Positions 41,611 to 51,772 are shown, counted from the stretch's first letter. The stretch is 58,491 nt of DNA from Halopseudomonas xiamenensis (GCF_014219065.1 NZ_JACLGO010000029.1:1-58491), one strand, 5' to 3'. Made by a program: numbers and translations. The notes: generated by a model not told the origin, from the sequence alone.

Positions 41611-42552
41611 GTGTCCAAGATGATGGTCTTCACCGGGAATGCAAACCCCGACCTTGCACGACGTGTCGTGCGTCAACTGCATATCCCCCTTGGTGACGCC
41701 TTGGTCAGTCGCTTCAGCGACGGCGAAGTCAGCGTTGAATTGAATGAAAATGTACGTGGCAAGGATGTGTTCGTCATCCAGCCGACCTGCGCGCCGACCA
41801 ACGACAATCTGATGGAACTGATTGTCATGACCGACGCCCTGCGCCGCTCGTCCGCCTCGCGCATCACCGCCGTGATCCCCTACTTCGGCTATGCCCGCCA
41901 GGACCGCCGCCCGCGTTCGGCCCGCGTGCCGATCAGCGCCAAGGTAGTGGCCGACATGCTGGACGTGGTCGGTGTCGATCGCGTCCTGACCGTCGATCTG
42001 CATGCCGACCAGATCCAGGGCTTCTTCGATATCCCGGTGGACAACATCTACGGCTCGCCGGTACTGATCGACGACATCCAGGACCAGCGCCTGGACAACC
42101 TGCTGATCGTCTCCCCCGATATCGGTGGCGTAGTGCGCGCCCGTGCCGTGGCCAAGAGCCTCGGTGTCGACCTGGCGATCATCGACAAGCGCCGGCCCAA
42201 GGCCAACCAGTCGGAAGTGATGCACATCATCGGTGAAGTCGAGAACCGCAACTGCATCCTGGTCGACGACATGGTCGATACCGCCGGCACCCTGTGCGCC
42301 GCGGCCAAGGCCCTCAAGGACTTCGGTGCCACCCGCGTATCGGCCTACTGCACCCACCCGATCCTGTCGGGCAAGGCGATCGACAACATCAATGCATCGG
42401 TACTCGATGAGCTGGTGGTGACCAACACCATTCCGCTGAGCCCCGCCGCAGACCACTGCGAGCGCATCCGCCAGCTGGATATGGCACCGATCATCGCCGA
42501 GGCGATGCGCCGTATCAGCAATGAAGAATCCATCAGCGCCATGTTCCGCTAG
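41611..42552 (+). CDS. prs: Ribose-phosphate pyrophosphokinase
   Basis: A 313-residue PRPP synthetase. The start is GTG at 41611 (family beginning [16 protein letters not shown]), with AGAAGG 9 bases upstream; an ATG three codons on is an alternative. Motifs: catalytic [23 protein letters not shown], and the PRPP-binding [14 protein letters not shown] near residue 215. It feeds nucleotides, His, Trp and the hpt/upp salvage enzymes elsewhere in the window. Confidence 0.97.
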   Translation: MSKMMVFTGNANPDLARRVVRQLHIPLGDALVSRFSDGEVSVELNENVRGKDVFVIQPTCAPTNDNLMELIVMTDALRRSSASRITAVIPYFGYARQDRRPRSARVPISAKVVADMLDVVGVDRVLTVDLHADQIQGFFDIPVDNIYGSPVLIDDIQDQRLDNLLIVSPDIGGVVRARAVAKSLGVDLAIIDKRRPKANQSEVMHIIGEVENRNCILVDDMVDTAGTLCAAAKALKDFGATRVSAYCTHPILSGKAIDNINASVLDELVVTNTIPLSPAADHCERIRQLDMAPIIAEAMRRISNEESISAMFR

Positions 42553-42573
42553 GAACAGACGCTGATCAAACAG

Positions 42574-42595
42574 CCCGGCAATACCGCCGGGTTTT
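42574..42595 (+). terminator. Intrinsic terminator after prs
   Basis: CCCGGC (42574-42579), loop AATACC, GCCGGG (42586-42591) and TTTT. It lies 21 bases past the prs stop, so rplY expression depends on read-through or its own promoter. Confidence 0.75.
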
Positions 42596-42601
42596 ATCAA
42601 T

Positions 42602-42633
42602 TGTCCGACGCACTGGTCGCAAGTGCCCGGACA
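42602..42633 (+). promoter_or_regulatory. Long hairpin in the rplY leader, just before its ribosome site
   Basis: TGTCCG + GCACT (42602-42614) pairs with AGTGC + CGGACA (42622-42633) around the loop GGTCGCA, with an AC/C internal bulge: 11 base pairs ending 6 bases before the AAGGAG site (42640-42645). The position suggests control of L25 translation, possibly feedback by L25; the mechanism is inferred. Confidence 0.55.
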
Positions 42634-42652
42634 CACAGCAAGGAGACTATCA

Positions 42653-43285
42653 ATGGTCGACTTCACTTTGAATGCGAATGTGCGTGACGATCTGGGGAAA
42701 GGTGCGAGCCGCCGCCTGCGTCGTAACGCCGACCTGGTTCCGGCTATCGTCTACGGTGGCAGCAAGGAGCCGCAAAGTATTTCCATCGCCGCCCGCGAAC
42801 TGAACAAGGCACTGGAAAACGAAGCTTTCTATTCCTCCATCATCGGCCTGTCCATTGATGGCAAGAAAGAAGAAGTCCTGCTCAAGGCACTGCAACGTCA
42901 TCCGGCCAAGCCGCGCATCATGCACGCTGACTTCCAGCGTATCGTTGCCGGCCAGAAAGTGACCGTGCATGTTCCGCTGCACTTCCTCAACGAAGACACC
43001 TGCGCAGGCGTCAAGCAGGAAGGCGGCATGGTCTTCCGCAACCTGCCGGAAATCGAAGTGAGCTGCCTGCCGAAAGACCTGCCCGACTTCATCGAAGTCG
43101 ACCTGCTGGAGCTGAAGGTTGGTCAGTCTCTGCACCTGGCCGACCTGAAACTGCCCAAGGGCGTGACCATCCCGAGTCTGGCTCTGGGTGACGACCACAA
43201 CCTGCCGGTAGTCAACATCATGGCCCAGCGTACCGCTGCCGCCGCCGATGACGCAGCTGGTGAAGGTGAGGAATCAGCGGAATAA
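42653..43285 (+). CDS. rplY: Ribosomal protein L25 (Ctc form)
   Basis: A 210-residue L25/general-stress protein Ctc: N-terminal 5S-rRNA-binding domain ([20 protein letters not shown], about 3-95) plus a C-terminal TL5-type domain and an Ala/Glu-rich tail. The ATG at 42653 has AAGGAG 7 bases upstream; a longer frame upstream overlaps the leader hairpin and lacks homology. It precedes pth by 32 bases, the conserved order. Confidence 0.95.
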   Translation: MVDFTLNANVRDDLGKGASRRLRRNADLVPAIVYGGSKEPQSISIAARELNKALENEAFYSSIIGLSIDGKKEEVLLKALQRHPAKPRIMHADFQRIVAGQKVTVHVPLHFLNEDTCAGVKQEGGMVFRNLPEIEVSCLPKDLPDFIEVDLLELKVGQSLHLADLKLPKGVTIPSLALGDDHNLPVVNIMAQRTAAAADDAAGEGEESAE

Positions 43286-43317
43286 TTTCCCGCTGAAATC
43301 CTGGAGGGGCGCCCGTC

Positions 43318-43905
43318 GTGACGCAGGGAATCAAGTTGATCGTCGGTCTTGGTAATCCGGGGCCGGAATATGACATGACCCGGCATAACGCGGGCGCTCT
43401 TTTCGTTGAGCGTCTTGCGGATGCTCATAACCTGACTCTACGTCAGGAAAAACAGTTTTTTGGCCTCACTGGCCGCCTGACCGTCAATGGTCAGGATGTT
43501 CGCCTACTCATCCCCACCACTTTCATGAACCGCAGCGGCCAGGCGATTGCCGCCCTTGCCGGTTTCTACCGTATCCCCCCCGACGAAATCCTGGTCGCTC
43601 ATGATGAGCTGGACCTGCCACCGGGTACGGTCAAATGCAAGAAAGGTGGCGGGCATGGCGGGCACAACGGGTTGCGCGACACCATCGCCAGCCTGGGCAA
43701 CAACAATGGTTTTCACCGCCTGCGTCTGGGTATCGGTCACCCCGGTCACAGCTCGCAGGTCACAGGCTATGTGCTGGGCCGCACCCCCAAGGCCGAACAG
43801 CAGGCGCTGGACGCCTGTATCGACGAAGCACTGCGCGAGGTACCCGGCATGGTTGCCGGTGACTGGACCCGCGTCATGCAACGCCTGCACAGCTTCAAGG
43901 CCTGA
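43318..43905 (+). CDS. pth: Peptidyl-tRNA hydrolase
   Basis: A 195-residue Pth. The signature is complete: [20 protein letters not shown] with the catalytic His, FMNRSGQA, and [25 protein letters not shown]. It frees tRNA from dropped-off peptidyl-tRNA. The start is GTG at 43318, with GGAGG about 11 bases upstream; no ATG precedes the signature. It stands between rplY and ychF as in most gammaproteobacteria. Confidence 0.96.
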   Translation: MTQGIKLIVGLGNPGPEYDMTRHNAGALFVERLADAHNLTLRQEKQFFGLTGRLTVNGQDVRLLIPTTFMNRSGQAIAALAGFYRIPPDEILVAHDELDLPPGTVKCKKGGGHGGHNGLRDTIASLGNNNGFHRLRLGIGHPGHSSQVTGYVLGRTPKAEQQALDACIDEALREVPGMVAGDWTRVMQRLHSFKA

Positions 43906-43942
43906 TTCATTTTCGCCGCCGTAAACGGCAGAGGACACCAGT

Positions 43943-45043
43943 ATGGGATTCAATTGCGGTATCGTCGGACTGCCCAACGTCGGCAAATCCACCCTGTTCA
44001 ACGCACTGACCAAGGCCGGCATCGGTGCCGAGAACTTTCCGTTCTGCACCATCGAGCCGAACAGCGGTATCGTTCCCATGCCCGACCCGCGACTGGACGC
44101 CCTGGCCGCCATCGTCAAACCCGAGCGAGTCCTGCCGACCACCATGGAGTTCGTCGATATCGCCGGGCTGGTCGAAGGCGCCTCCAAGGGCGAAGGCCTG
44201 GGCAACAAGTTCCTGGCCAATATCCGCGAAACCGACGCCATCGCCCACGTGGTGCGCTGCTTCGATGATGACAACGTCATTCACGTTTCCAACAGCGTCG
44301 ACCCCAAGCGCGATATCGAGATCATCGACCTGGAACTGATCTTCGCCGACCTGGACAGCTGCGAGAAACAGCTGCAACGCGTGGCGCGCAACGCCAAGGG
44401 TGGCGACAAGGAAGCCGTCGCGCAGAAGGCCCTGCTGGAAAAGCTCATCCCGCACTTCACCGAAGGCAAACCGGCACGCACCCTGCTCAAGGAGCTGGCC
44501 GACGAGGAGAAGAAGCTGATCAAGGGCTTCCACCTGCTGACCAGCAAGCCGGTGATGTACATCGCCAACGTCTCCGAGGAAGGCTTCGACAACAACCCCT
44601 ACCTCGACATCGTACGCGAGATCGCCGATGCCGAAGGCGCCGTGGTGGTGCCGGTATGCAACAAGATCGAAGCAGAGATCGCCGAGCTGGACGACGGCGA
44701 GGAGAAGGACATGTTCCTCGAAGCCATCGGCATGGACGAGCCCGGCCTGAACCGCGTGATCCGCGCCGGCTATGAACTGCTCAACCTGCAGACCTACTTC
44801 ACCGCCGGGGTCAAGGAAGTCCGCGCCTGGACCGTCAAGGTCGGCGCCACCGCCCCCCAGGCCGCAGGTGTAATCCACACCGACTTCGAGAAAGGTTTCA
44901 TCCGCGCCGAAGTGGTCGCCTACGACGACTTCATCCAGTACAACGGCGAAGCCGGTGCCAAGGAAGCCGGTAAATGGCGACTGGAAGGCAAGGAGTACAT
45001 CGTCAAGGATGGGGATGTGATGCACTTCCGGTTCAACGTCTGA
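43943..45043 (+). CDS. ychF: Redox-responsive ATPase YchF (Obg-like)
   Basis: A 366-residue YchF/OLA1 protein. The P-loop [17 protein letters not shown] starts at residue 8; the NKxE motif (CNKIEAE, near 235) is the variant giving ATP preference, and the TGS domain with [13 protein letters not shown] ends the protein. It binds ribosomes and is linked to oxidative-stress control. AGAGGA lies upstream of the ATG. A strong terminator follows. Confidence 0.97.
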   Translation: MGFNCGIVGLPNVGKSTLFNALTKAGIGAENFPFCTIEPNSGIVPMPDPRLDALAAIVKPERVLPTTMEFVDIAGLVEGASKGEGLGNKFLANIRETDAIAHVVRCFDDDNVIHVSNSVDPKRDIEIIDLELIFADLDSCEKQLQRVARNAKGGDKEAVAQKALLEKLIPHFTEGKPARTLLKELADEEKKLIKGFHLLTSKPVMYIANVSEEGFDNNPYLDIVREIADAEGAVVVPVCNKIEAEIAELDDGEEKDMFLEAIGMDEPGLNRVIRAGYELLNLQTYFTAGVKEVRAWTVKVGATAPQAAGVIHTDFEKGFIRAEVVAYDDFIQYNGEAGAKEAGKWRLEGKEYIVKDGDVMHFRFNV

Positions 45044-45071
45044 GACGTACAGAACCCAGCCGCTACCAAGA

Positions 45072-45107
45072 CCCCTTGAGGATCACCTCTTCAAGGGGTT
45101 TTTCTTT
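45072..45107 (+). terminator. Intrinsic terminator after ychF
   Basis: CCCCTTGA (45072-45079) pairs with TCAAGGGG (45091-45098) around an 11-base loop, followed by TTTTTCTTT. It closes the prs/rplY-pth-ychF block. Confidence 0.85.
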
Positions 45108-45228
45108 GCTGCAAAACCTGCCCGGCTATCCGGCAACTCATTCCGATCACCACAGGTGATATGCTGCGCAGCGACATTCCCGGCTGCCCGGAATATGGCA
45201 GCCCCCAGTACCAGGACAACATGAGAGC

Positions 45229-46791
45229 ATGCTTCCCATCAGCCTCTTCTCCATACCGGCAGCCAAATGGCTGCCGGTCATTCTGCTTGGCGCCCTGCTG
45301 GGCGGTTGCAGCCTGCCGGCGCAGAACATGATTGCCTCCAGCGCGCTGGCTCCCGAGGCCGCCCAGGCCACCCGCCTCGGGCAAGGGCTGGCCCCGCGCC
45401 TGGCTGTCCACCCGGGCAAGAGCGGCATTCATGCCCTGGCCGATCCGCATGCCGCCTTTGCCGCGCGGGCGCTGCTGGCACGGGCCGCCGAGCGCACTCT
45501 GGATGTGCAGTACTACATCTGGCACGGCGACATGACCGGCACATTGTTGCTGGAAGAGCTGCATGCTGCCGCGGATCGCGGTGTGCGTGTCAGGTTGCTG
45601 CTGGATGACAACGGCACCGCAGGACTGGATACGGAGCTGGCGGCCCTGGCGCTGCACCCGCAGATCGAAGTACGCCTGTTCAACCCGTTCAAGGTGCGCA
45701 ACCCCAAGTGGCTCGGTTACATCACCGATTTTTCCCGGGCCAACCGGCGCATGCACAACAAGTCCTTCACCGCCGATAATCAGGCCACCATTGTCGGCGG
45801 GCGTAATGTCGGCGATGAATATTTTGGCGCGACCGAAGGGATTCTATTCGCCGATCTGGATGTGCTGGCCGTCGGCCCGGTGGTTGCTGAAGTGTCGACG
45901 GACTTCGACCGCTACTGGGCCAGCGGCTCCTCCTACCCGGTGGAACAGGTCCTGCCCGCGGTTTCTGCCAGAAGCCTGGCCCAACTGAGCCAGCGGGCGG
46001 CACTCATCGAGCAGGATGCCAGCGCGGCCGACTATGTCGCAGCGATTGCCCGGTCCGACTTCACCCGCCAGTTGCTCAGCGGTGACTTGCCTCTGGAATG
46101 GGCGCAGACGCGCATGGTCACTGATGACCCGGCCAAGGGCCTGGGCCAGGCCGAAGCCAACGGCCTGCTGACCTATCAACTTGCGCAGATCCTGGAGCAG
46201 CCGAACCAGGCGGTAGTGTTGGTCTCGCCCTATTTCGTGCCAACCGCCACCGGCGTCGCCGCCTTTACCGCCCTGGCCGAGCGGGGTATCGATGTGCGCA
46301 TCCTGACCAACTCGCTCGACGCCACCGACGTGGCGGCGGTACACGCCGGTTACGCGAAGCGGCGCAGGGACCTGCTCCAGGCCGGCATACAGCTGTATGA
46401 AATGCGCCGTCTCTCACCGCACCTGGAACGCAATGAAAGCGCCGGGCCCTTTGGCAGCTCCGGTTCCAGCCTGCATGCGAAAACCTTTGCCGTGGACGGC
46501 GAGCGGGTCTTCGTCGGCTCGTTCAATTTCGATCCGCGCTCGGCCAACCTGAATACCGAGCTGGGCTTTGTCATCGACAGCCCGCCCTTGGCCCGGGCCG
46601 TCCATGCCGCCTTCGACAGCAGCATCCCCGCCAACGCCTATCAGGTTCGGCTGGATGAAAGCGGCCAGCTCTACTGGTTGGAGCAACTGGGCGACCGGCA
46701 GGTCCGGCATGATCGGGAACCCAATACCGGGCTGCTCAAGCGCAGCGGTATCCGGTTTCTGTCGTTCCTGCCAATCGAGTGGCTGCTCTGA
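45229..46791 (+). CDS. Phospholipase D-family lipoprotein, ClsC/YmdC-like cardiolipin synthase
   Basis: A 520-residue PLD-superfamily protein with two HKD motifs: HNKSFTAD at about residue 176 (followed by NQATIVGGRNVGDEYF) and HAKTFAVD at about 416 (followed by GERVFVGSFNFDPRS). The N-terminus has a lipobox LLGGC (Cys27), so it is probably a lipoprotein. ClsC enzymes make cardiolipin from phosphatidylethanolamine and phosphatidylglycerol; the pairing with a YmdB-type partner is absent here. The reaction is inferred from family. Confidence 0.85.
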   Translation: MLPISLFSIPAAKWLPVILLGALLGGCSLPAQNMIASSALAPEAAQATRLGQGLAPRLAVHPGKSGIHALADPHAAFAARALLARAAERTLDVQYYIWHGDMTGTLLLEELHAAADRGVRVRLLLDDNGTAGLDTELAALALHPQIEVRLFNPFKVRNPKWLGYITDFSRANRRMHNKSFTADNQATIVGGRNVGDEYFGATEGILFADLDVLAVGPVVAEVSTDFDRYWASGSSYPVEQVLPAVSARSLAQLSQRAALIEQDASAADYVAAIARSDFTRQLLSGDLPLEWAQTRMVTDDPAKGLGQAEANGLLTYQLAQILEQPNQAVVLVSPYFVPTATGVAAFTALAERGIDVRILTNSLDATDVAAVHAGYAKRRRDLLQAGIQLYEMRRLSPHLERNESAGPFGSSGSSLHAKTFAVDGERVFVGSFNFDPRSANLNTELGFVIDSPPLARAVHAAFDSSIPANAYQVRLDESGQLYWLEQLGDRQVRHDREPNTGLLKRSGIRFLSFLPIEWLL

Positions 46792-46857
46792 CGCGCCACT
46801 ACTGGTCCAGTTTTGCCGGCAGGCATGCGATACTCCGGTCTATCTGAAGCGAGCCGG

Positions 46858-49710
46858 ATGATGTTCATGCGCATGAAACCGAAAACCCTGCTGATCAGCC
46901 TGGTCGCGGCACTGACCTTGTATGCCCTGCTGGGCTTTGTGTTACTGCCGGCCATCGCCCTGCACCTGGTCAACAAACAGCTCGAACAACGGGCGACCGT
47001 GCCTGCGCAGCTGGATGACATCAAGTTCAACCCCTTCACCCTGGAGCTGACTCTCCACGGCCTGCATATCGGCGAGCCGCAGCAGCCGGAAGTGGCCTTC
47101 TCCCGGCTCTATGCCAACCTGCAGATAGACAGCCTGTGGACCCGCGCCGTACATCTGCGTGACCTGGAACTGGAACAGGCCAGCACACGGGTACATTTTG
47201 CTGAGAACGGCAGCCTCAACCTTGCCGAGCTGTTCATTCTGCCGGAATCACCGGAGCAGCCCGAGGACAGCGATAGCGGGCCCTTCCCGCTACGCATCGA
47301 CCGCCTGGCACTGATCGACAACAGCCTGCAGTTTCGCGACCTGCGCCCCGCCGAACCGGTCGAGTTCGGCTATGACGCGGTGGACATCGAGCTGACCAAT
47401 CTCAGCACCCTGCCCGAGGACAATGCGCTGATGCAGGTCAGCGCCAGCGGCCCCTACGGTGCCCGCATCGACTGGGAAGGCCGGCTCGGTATCAGCCCGC
47501 TGACCTCCAGCGGAACGCTGCGGATCAGCGAGGCGCGCTTGGCAACCTTCTGGCCCTATGTGCAGGAGCAACTGCCGCTGACCCTGCACCAGGGCTCATT
47601 GGACCTCAGCAGCGAATACCAGCTCAGCCTGGCCTCAGAGACCGAACTGCTGCTGTCCGGTGTCCGGGTGCAACTCAGCGGTCTCGATCTGGCGTCGGCA
47701 GACAATCCACTGCTGCGCCTGAGCAGTCTGGAAATCAGCGACACATCGCTGGACCTGGCCAGGCGCGAGGTACACCTGGGCTCCATCCGCAGCCAGGGGC
47801 TGGAAGCCTGGGCCGCCCGGCAAGCGGATGGGCAGATCGACTGGTTGCAGCTGCTACAACCAGGCACCTCAGCGACCGAGCAATCTGCCGAGTCCGAAGA
47901 AGCCCCATGGCGCATCCTGCTGACCGATGCGCAACTGCGCGACTACCAGCTACACCTGACCGACCACCAGCCGCCCCAACCGGTACAGCTGGATATAGGT
48001 CCGCTGAACCTGGACCTGAACGACTTCGACAGCCTGGCCGAAACGCCCTTCCAGCTGAGCCTGGATACCGCGCTGAATACCGACGGTCAACTGAACATCA
48101 CCGGCGAAGTTGGCATCAACCCGATCAGCGCCGACCTGCAGGTCGAGACCCGGGATATCGATCTGACACTGGCCCAGGCGTACATCGAGCCGCTGGTGCG
48201 CCTGGAGCTCAAATCCGGCCTGCTCGGCACCCGGAGCCGGGTGCAGCTCAGCCAACTGGAGCCGCTGCAACTGCAGGTAACCGGCCAGGCCGGAGTGCAG
48301 CAACTGCATGTGGTGGACGGTCCGGCCAAGCGCGACCTGCTGAAATGGCAGAGCCTGCAACTGGACGAGATCGACTACCGGGGCGACAGCCTGAGCATCG
48401 GCAAGGTCAACCTGCAGCAACCCTATGTGCGCTTCATCATCAACCGCGACATGTCCACCAACTTCAGCGACCTGGTGGTATCCCAGCCCGCAGCCGAAGC
48501 CAGTGACAGTACAGATAGCGAACCCATGGCCATCCGCATCGGCGGCATCGATATCGCCAATGGCTCGGCCAACTTCGCCGATTTCAGCCTGCGTCCCAAC
48601 TTCGCCACCGGCATCGAGCAACTGAACGGTCATATCGGCACGCTGGACAACCAGAGCCCGAAGGCCGCAGCCGTGGACCTCAGCGGCAAGGTCGACCGCT
48701 ACGCGCCGGTCAGCATCAAGGGCAGCCTGACACCCTTCGACCCGCTCAACAGCCTGGATATCGCTACCCGCTTCCAGAATGTCGAACTGACCACCCTTAC
48801 CCCCTACTCCGGCAAGTTCGCCGGCTACCGCATCCGCAAGGGCCGGCTGAACCTGGACTTGCACTACCAGATCGACCAGGGTCAGCTCAAGGCCGACAAC
48901 CGCCTGCTGCTGGAGGACCTGCAGCTCGGCGAACGGGTCGACAGCCCCGATGCAGTGGACCTTCCGGTGCGGCTGGCAGTCGCCCTGCTGAAGGACACCA
49001 AAGGCAATATCGATATCGAACTACCGGTAGCAGGCGATCTGAACAACCCCGAATTCAGCGTCATGCCGATCGTCTGGCAGACCCTGCGCAACCTGGTGCT
49101 GCGTGCCACACAGGCCCCGTTCAAGTTCATCGCCGGCCTGGCCGGTGCCGGCGATACCGATCTCAGCCAGCTCGGCTTCGCTGCCGGCAGCGCCGAGCTG
49201 AACCCCGAGGCCAGACAGACCCTGGGCACTCTGTCCACTGCCCTGCAGGAGCGCCCACAACTGATTCTGGAAGTGGAAGGCATCAGCGCTATCAGTGCCG
49301 ACGGCCCGGCCCTGGCGGCCCAGCGCCTGGAACATGAAATGCGCCAACTGGCCGCCAGCAAGATGCGCCGCCCCCCGGAAAACCCGGCAGAGATCGAGCT
49401 GGACGAGAAAGACCAGGCCAGGCTGGTCCGTGAACTGCATGAGCAGCGCGCGCTGCCGGTGCCCGAGCAATGGAAGGAGCTGTCCCGCGAGGAACGTGAT
49501 CTGGCCATGCGCCAGGCACTGATCGAGAGCTGGAGCGACAGCCCGCTGCCTCTGCGCCGACTGGCGCAGCAACGCGCCGCCACCATCAAGGACTGGCTGG
49601 TGGACGAAGGCGGCATGGAAGCCGAGCGCATCCACCTGCTGGATGCCAGCGAAGGGGCAGCCGACAGCAACGGCCTGGTCGCCACCGAGCTACAACTGGG
49701 CAGCCGCTGA
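46858..49710 (+). CDS. Large DUF748 envelope protein
   Basis: A roughly 950-residue protein with one N-terminal membrane helix (LLISLVAALTLYALLGFVLL) and a long beta-rich periplasmic region of DUF748 type, which is related to AsmA/YhdP. The C-terminal 180 residues contain an OmpA-like element (AGSAELNPEARQTLGTL) and a charged helical tail. Four in-frame ATGs cluster at 46858-46875; the first is given, but any could serve. It follows the PLD gene by 66 bases and may share its transcript, joining a phospholipid enzyme to a possible lipid-transport scaffold. Function unknown. Confidence 0.8.
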   Translation: MMFMRMKPKTLLISLVAALTLYALLGFVLLPAIALHLVNKQLEQRATVPAQLDDIKFNPFTLELTLHGLHIGEPQQPEVAFSRLYANLQIDSLWTRAVHLRDLELEQASTRVHFAENGSLNLAELFILPESPEQPEDSDSGPFPLRIDRLALIDNSLQFRDLRPAEPVEFGYDAVDIELTNLSTLPEDNALMQVSASGPYGARIDWEGRLGISPLTSSGTLRISEARLATFWPYVQEQLPLTLHQGSLDLSSEYQLSLASETELLLSGVRVQLSGLDLASADNPLLRLSSLEISDTSLDLARREVHLGSIRSQGLEAWAARQADGQIDWLQLLQPGTSATEQSAESEEAPWRILLTDAQLRDYQLHLTDHQPPQPVQLDIGPLNLDLNDFDSLAETPFQLSLDTALNTDGQLNITGEVGINPISADLQVETRDIDLTLAQAYIEPLVRLELKSGLLGTRSRVQLSQLEPLQLQVTGQAGVQQLHVVDGPAKRDLLKWQSLQLDEIDYRGDSLSIGKVNLQQPYVRFIINRDMSTNFSDLVVSQPAAEASDSTDSEPMAIRIGGIDIANGSANFADFSLRPNFATGIEQLNGHIGTLDNQSPKAAAVDLSGKVDRYAPVSIKGSLTPFDPLNSLDIATRFQNVELTTLTPYSGKFAGYRIRKGRLNLDLHYQIDQGQLKADNRLLLEDLQLGERVDSPDAVDLPVRLAVALLKDTKGNIDIELPVAGDLNNPEFSVMPIVWQTLRNLVLRATQAPFKFIAGLAGAGDTDLSQLGFAAGSAELNPEARQTLGTLSTALQERPQLILEVEGISAISADGPALAAQRLEHEMRQLAASKMRRPPENPAEIELDEKDQARLVRELHEQRALPVPEQWKELSREERDLAMRQALIESWSDSPLPLRRLAQQRAATIKDWLVDEGGMEAERIHLLDASEGAADSNGLVATELQLGSR

Positions 49711-49769
49711 GCGGAACCAGCTGGGAAGGCTAAGCGGTTGAAAATTTTACCAATTGAGCGCAACACCTC

Positions 49770-49798
49770 TTGACAAGAATCGCGTAGCTGGGAATAAT
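49770..49798 (+). promoter_or_regulatory. Sigma70 promoter of tRNA-Met
   Basis: A perfect -35 TTGACA (49770-49775), a 17-base spacer and AATAAT (49793-49798), ending 13 bases before the tRNA gene. It is the best promoter I find in the window. Confidence 0.85.
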
Positions 49799-49811
49799 GC
49801 GCGCCTCGGAT

Positions 49812-49888
49812 GGCTACATAGCTCAGTTGGTTAGAGCACAGCATTCATAATGCTGGTGTCCCAGGTTCAAGTCCCGGTGTAGCCACCA
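49812..49888 (+). tRNA. tRNA-Met (CAT anticodon, elongator-type)
   Basis: A 77-base cloverleaf: acceptor GGCTACA/TGTAGCC, anticodon stem CAGCA/TGCTG around loop TTCATAA (anticodon CAT), T-loop GTTCAAGTC, encoded ACCA end. The first acceptor pair is G-C, unlike initiator tRNA. A tRNA-Ile2 with lysidine is the other CAT possibility, but the sequence resembles tRNA-Met. Confidence 0.95.
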
Positions 49889-49896
49889 ACCTTTTC

Positions 49897-49925
49897 AAAG
49901 GCTTAGCTTCGGCTAAGCCTTTTTT
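49897..49925 (+). terminator. Intrinsic terminator after tRNA-Met
   Basis: AAGGCTTAGC and GCTAAGCCTT form a perfect stem with the stable TTCG tetraloop (49908-49911), followed by a T-run. It starts 9 bases after the tRNA. Confidence 0.92.
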
Positions 49926-50016
49926 GTTTTGGGCCACAGACCAGAAAATGCCCAGAAACTGACCAAACGGCGTAGCCAAGCCCACACCATGGCGATCCAG
50001 CCAACGACTCCATCTG

Positions 50017-51753
50017 CTACCCCGTCACCCGCCGCCACAGCGCCCGACCGACCACCCGCACTTTGTCCCGTGGGGTAAAGCGCTTGAGGGTGGCCTTGAC
50101 CACGCCCTCGGTAAAGCGGGTGCGCTTGCTGTAGTCGATGTGCACGTCCACCAGCACCGGCTGCCCGGTAGCGGCGAGGCGCAATGCTTCGGCGATGCCT
50201 GCGGCACAGTCCTGATTGCTTTCTATGCTGACGAAGGCAGCGCCGGTGGCTTCGGCCAGGGCGGCGATCTTCAGTGGCTTGAGCACGGTGCAGGCCTTGC
50301 GGTTATAGGGTACTTCCTGGGCCTGGGCGATCTGGGACAGTTCGCCGTCATTGAAGACGAACAGCGGCACGCCGACATTCAGGCTGCTGGCCGTGAGGGT
50401 CTCCAGGCCCGTCATGCGCAACGCCCCATCACCCACCACACCGACCACCTGGCGCTGCGGATTGGCCAGTTTGGCGCCGATGGCCGCCGGTACGCAGTAA
50501 CCCATGGCATTGAAGTCGCTGGGGGATATGAAGCCACGTCCGATATGGATCGGCATCAGTTCGGCCAGCAGGAAGGTATGGTTGCCATCATCGACCACGA
50601 CGATGGCATCATCCGCCAGTTGCCGACGCAGCTCCTGGCAGAAGTGTGCCGGGTTGACCCGTCCCTTGCTGTCATGCTGCAGCCAGCTCTGCAGGTAGGC
50701 GGCCTTGTCCCTGGCGATCTGCTCGGTCAGCGCAGCACCGCGCGGTTGCGGCTGCAGGGCACGCACCTCGGCCAACAGCGCCGGGAGGATCTGCACGGCA
50801 TCCCCGGCAAGGGTCAGGCTGGCCGGGTAGTTGGCATTGAACACCTCGGGGTTGATATCGATATGAATCAGTTGCTCCGGCACCGGCATGCTGAAGCTGC
50901 CGGTGGGGATTTCCGAGAAGCGGGTGCCCACTGCCAGCAGGCAGTCGCAATTGGCGAAGGCGTTTTCCGCAGCCGGCACTGCATAGGCGCCAAAGCCCAT
51001 CCCCACGTGCAACGGATGATTGCCGGGAAAGGCACTGAGCCCCTGCAGCGTGGTGCACACCGGGGCGCCGAGCAGCTCGGCCAGTTCCACCAGTTGCGGC
51101 TGGGCATCCACCGCGCCCCAGCCGACGAACAGCCCCGGCTGTCGGGCGTTGACCAGCATCTGTGCTGCCTGCTGCACTACCCGGCTATCCGGTAGGATAT
51201 CGCTGCTTGCAGCGTCGTGCTGATAGGCAGGCAATCCGTCCACCTCACCCAGGAAGTTGCCGATATTGTAGGGCAGCTCGATGAATACCGGCCCCGGCTC
51301 GCCACTGGTGGCGATACGGTAGGCTTCATAGAAGGTGGGAATCACCTCGGCATGGCTGAGAATACGGAAGCTGGCCTTGGTGATGGGTTTGAGCAGGCTG
51401 TGCTGATCGATATCGTGCAGTTGGTAGCGCCGCCCGTTTTCACTGTGGATGCCGCCGGAAATGATCAGCATGGGAATGCCGTCCAGCCCCGCCTCGCCAA
51501 TGCCGCTGGCAGCGTGGGTCACCCCCGCCGCGGGCACGATGGCCAGGGTGCCGATGCTGTCGCCGGTGCGACTGACGGCATCGGCCATGAAGGCCGCACC
51601 GCATTCGTGGGCAACCAGCACCGGCTGGATCTGCCCGGACGCATTCAGCTCATCATAGAGTTCGGTATTGTGCACCCCGGGAATACCGAAGGTGTGGGTC
51701 ACCCCCAGTTGTTCGAGGGCAAAGCGTGCCAGTGCAGCTCCGGTTTTCTTCAT
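50017..51753 (-). CDS. Thiamine-diphosphate-dependent enzyme, acetolactate-synthase/decarboxylase-like
   Basis: A 578-residue enzyme with the three-domain POX-like layout: N-terminal pyrimidine domain with the catalytic Glu in AHECGAAFMADA (near residue 50), a central domain, and a C-terminal diphosphate domain with VGDGALRMTG and FND about 25 residues later. A small regulatory subunit (IlvN) is absent and both neighbours look catabolic, so a 2-oxoacid decarboxylase or carboligase is more likely than valine synthesis. The start at 51753 has GGAGA 7 bases before it. It lies 19 bases after the FAD dehydrogenase gene, same operon. Confidence 0.85.
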   Translation of the reverse strand: MKKTGAALARFALEQLGVTHTFGIPGVHNTELYDELNASGQIQPVLVAHECGAAFMADAVSRTGDSIGTLAIVPAAGVTHAASGIGEAGLDGIPMLIISGGIHSENGRRYQLHDIDQHSLLKPITKASFRILSHAEVIPTFYEAYRIATSGEPGPVFIELPYNIGNFLGEVDGLPAYQHDAASSDILPDSRVVQQAAQMLVNARQPGLFVGWGAVDAQPQLVELAELLGAPVCTTLQGLSAFPGNHPLHVGMGFGAYAVPAAENAFANCDCLLAVGTRFSEIPTGSFSMPVPEQLIHIDINPEVFNANYPASLTLAGDAVQILPALLAEVRALQPQPRGAALTEQIARDKAAYLQSWLQHDSKGRVNPAHFCQELRRQLADDAIVVVDDGNHTFLLAELMPIHIGRGFISPSDFNAMGYCVPAAIGAKLANPQRQVVGVVGDGALRMTGLETLTASSLNVGVPLFVFNDGELSQIAQAQEVPYNRKACTVLKPLKIAALAEATGAAFVSIESNQDCAAGIAEALRLAATGQPVLVDVHIDYSKRTRFTEGVVKATLKRFTPRDKVRVVGRALWRRVTG

Positions 51754-51772
51754 GGTCCATTCTCCGATATTG

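Noticed and set aside
41590..45025. Minus-strand frames opposite prs (41590-42666) and ychF (43907-45025)
   Set aside because: His/Asp/Val-rich shadows of prs and ychF, without ribosome sites.
45147..45165. ATCACC-ACA-GGTGAT inverted repeat upstream of the PLD-family gene
   Set aside because: Only 6-bp arms in a short gap, expected often enough by chance; no second copy or promoter alignment.
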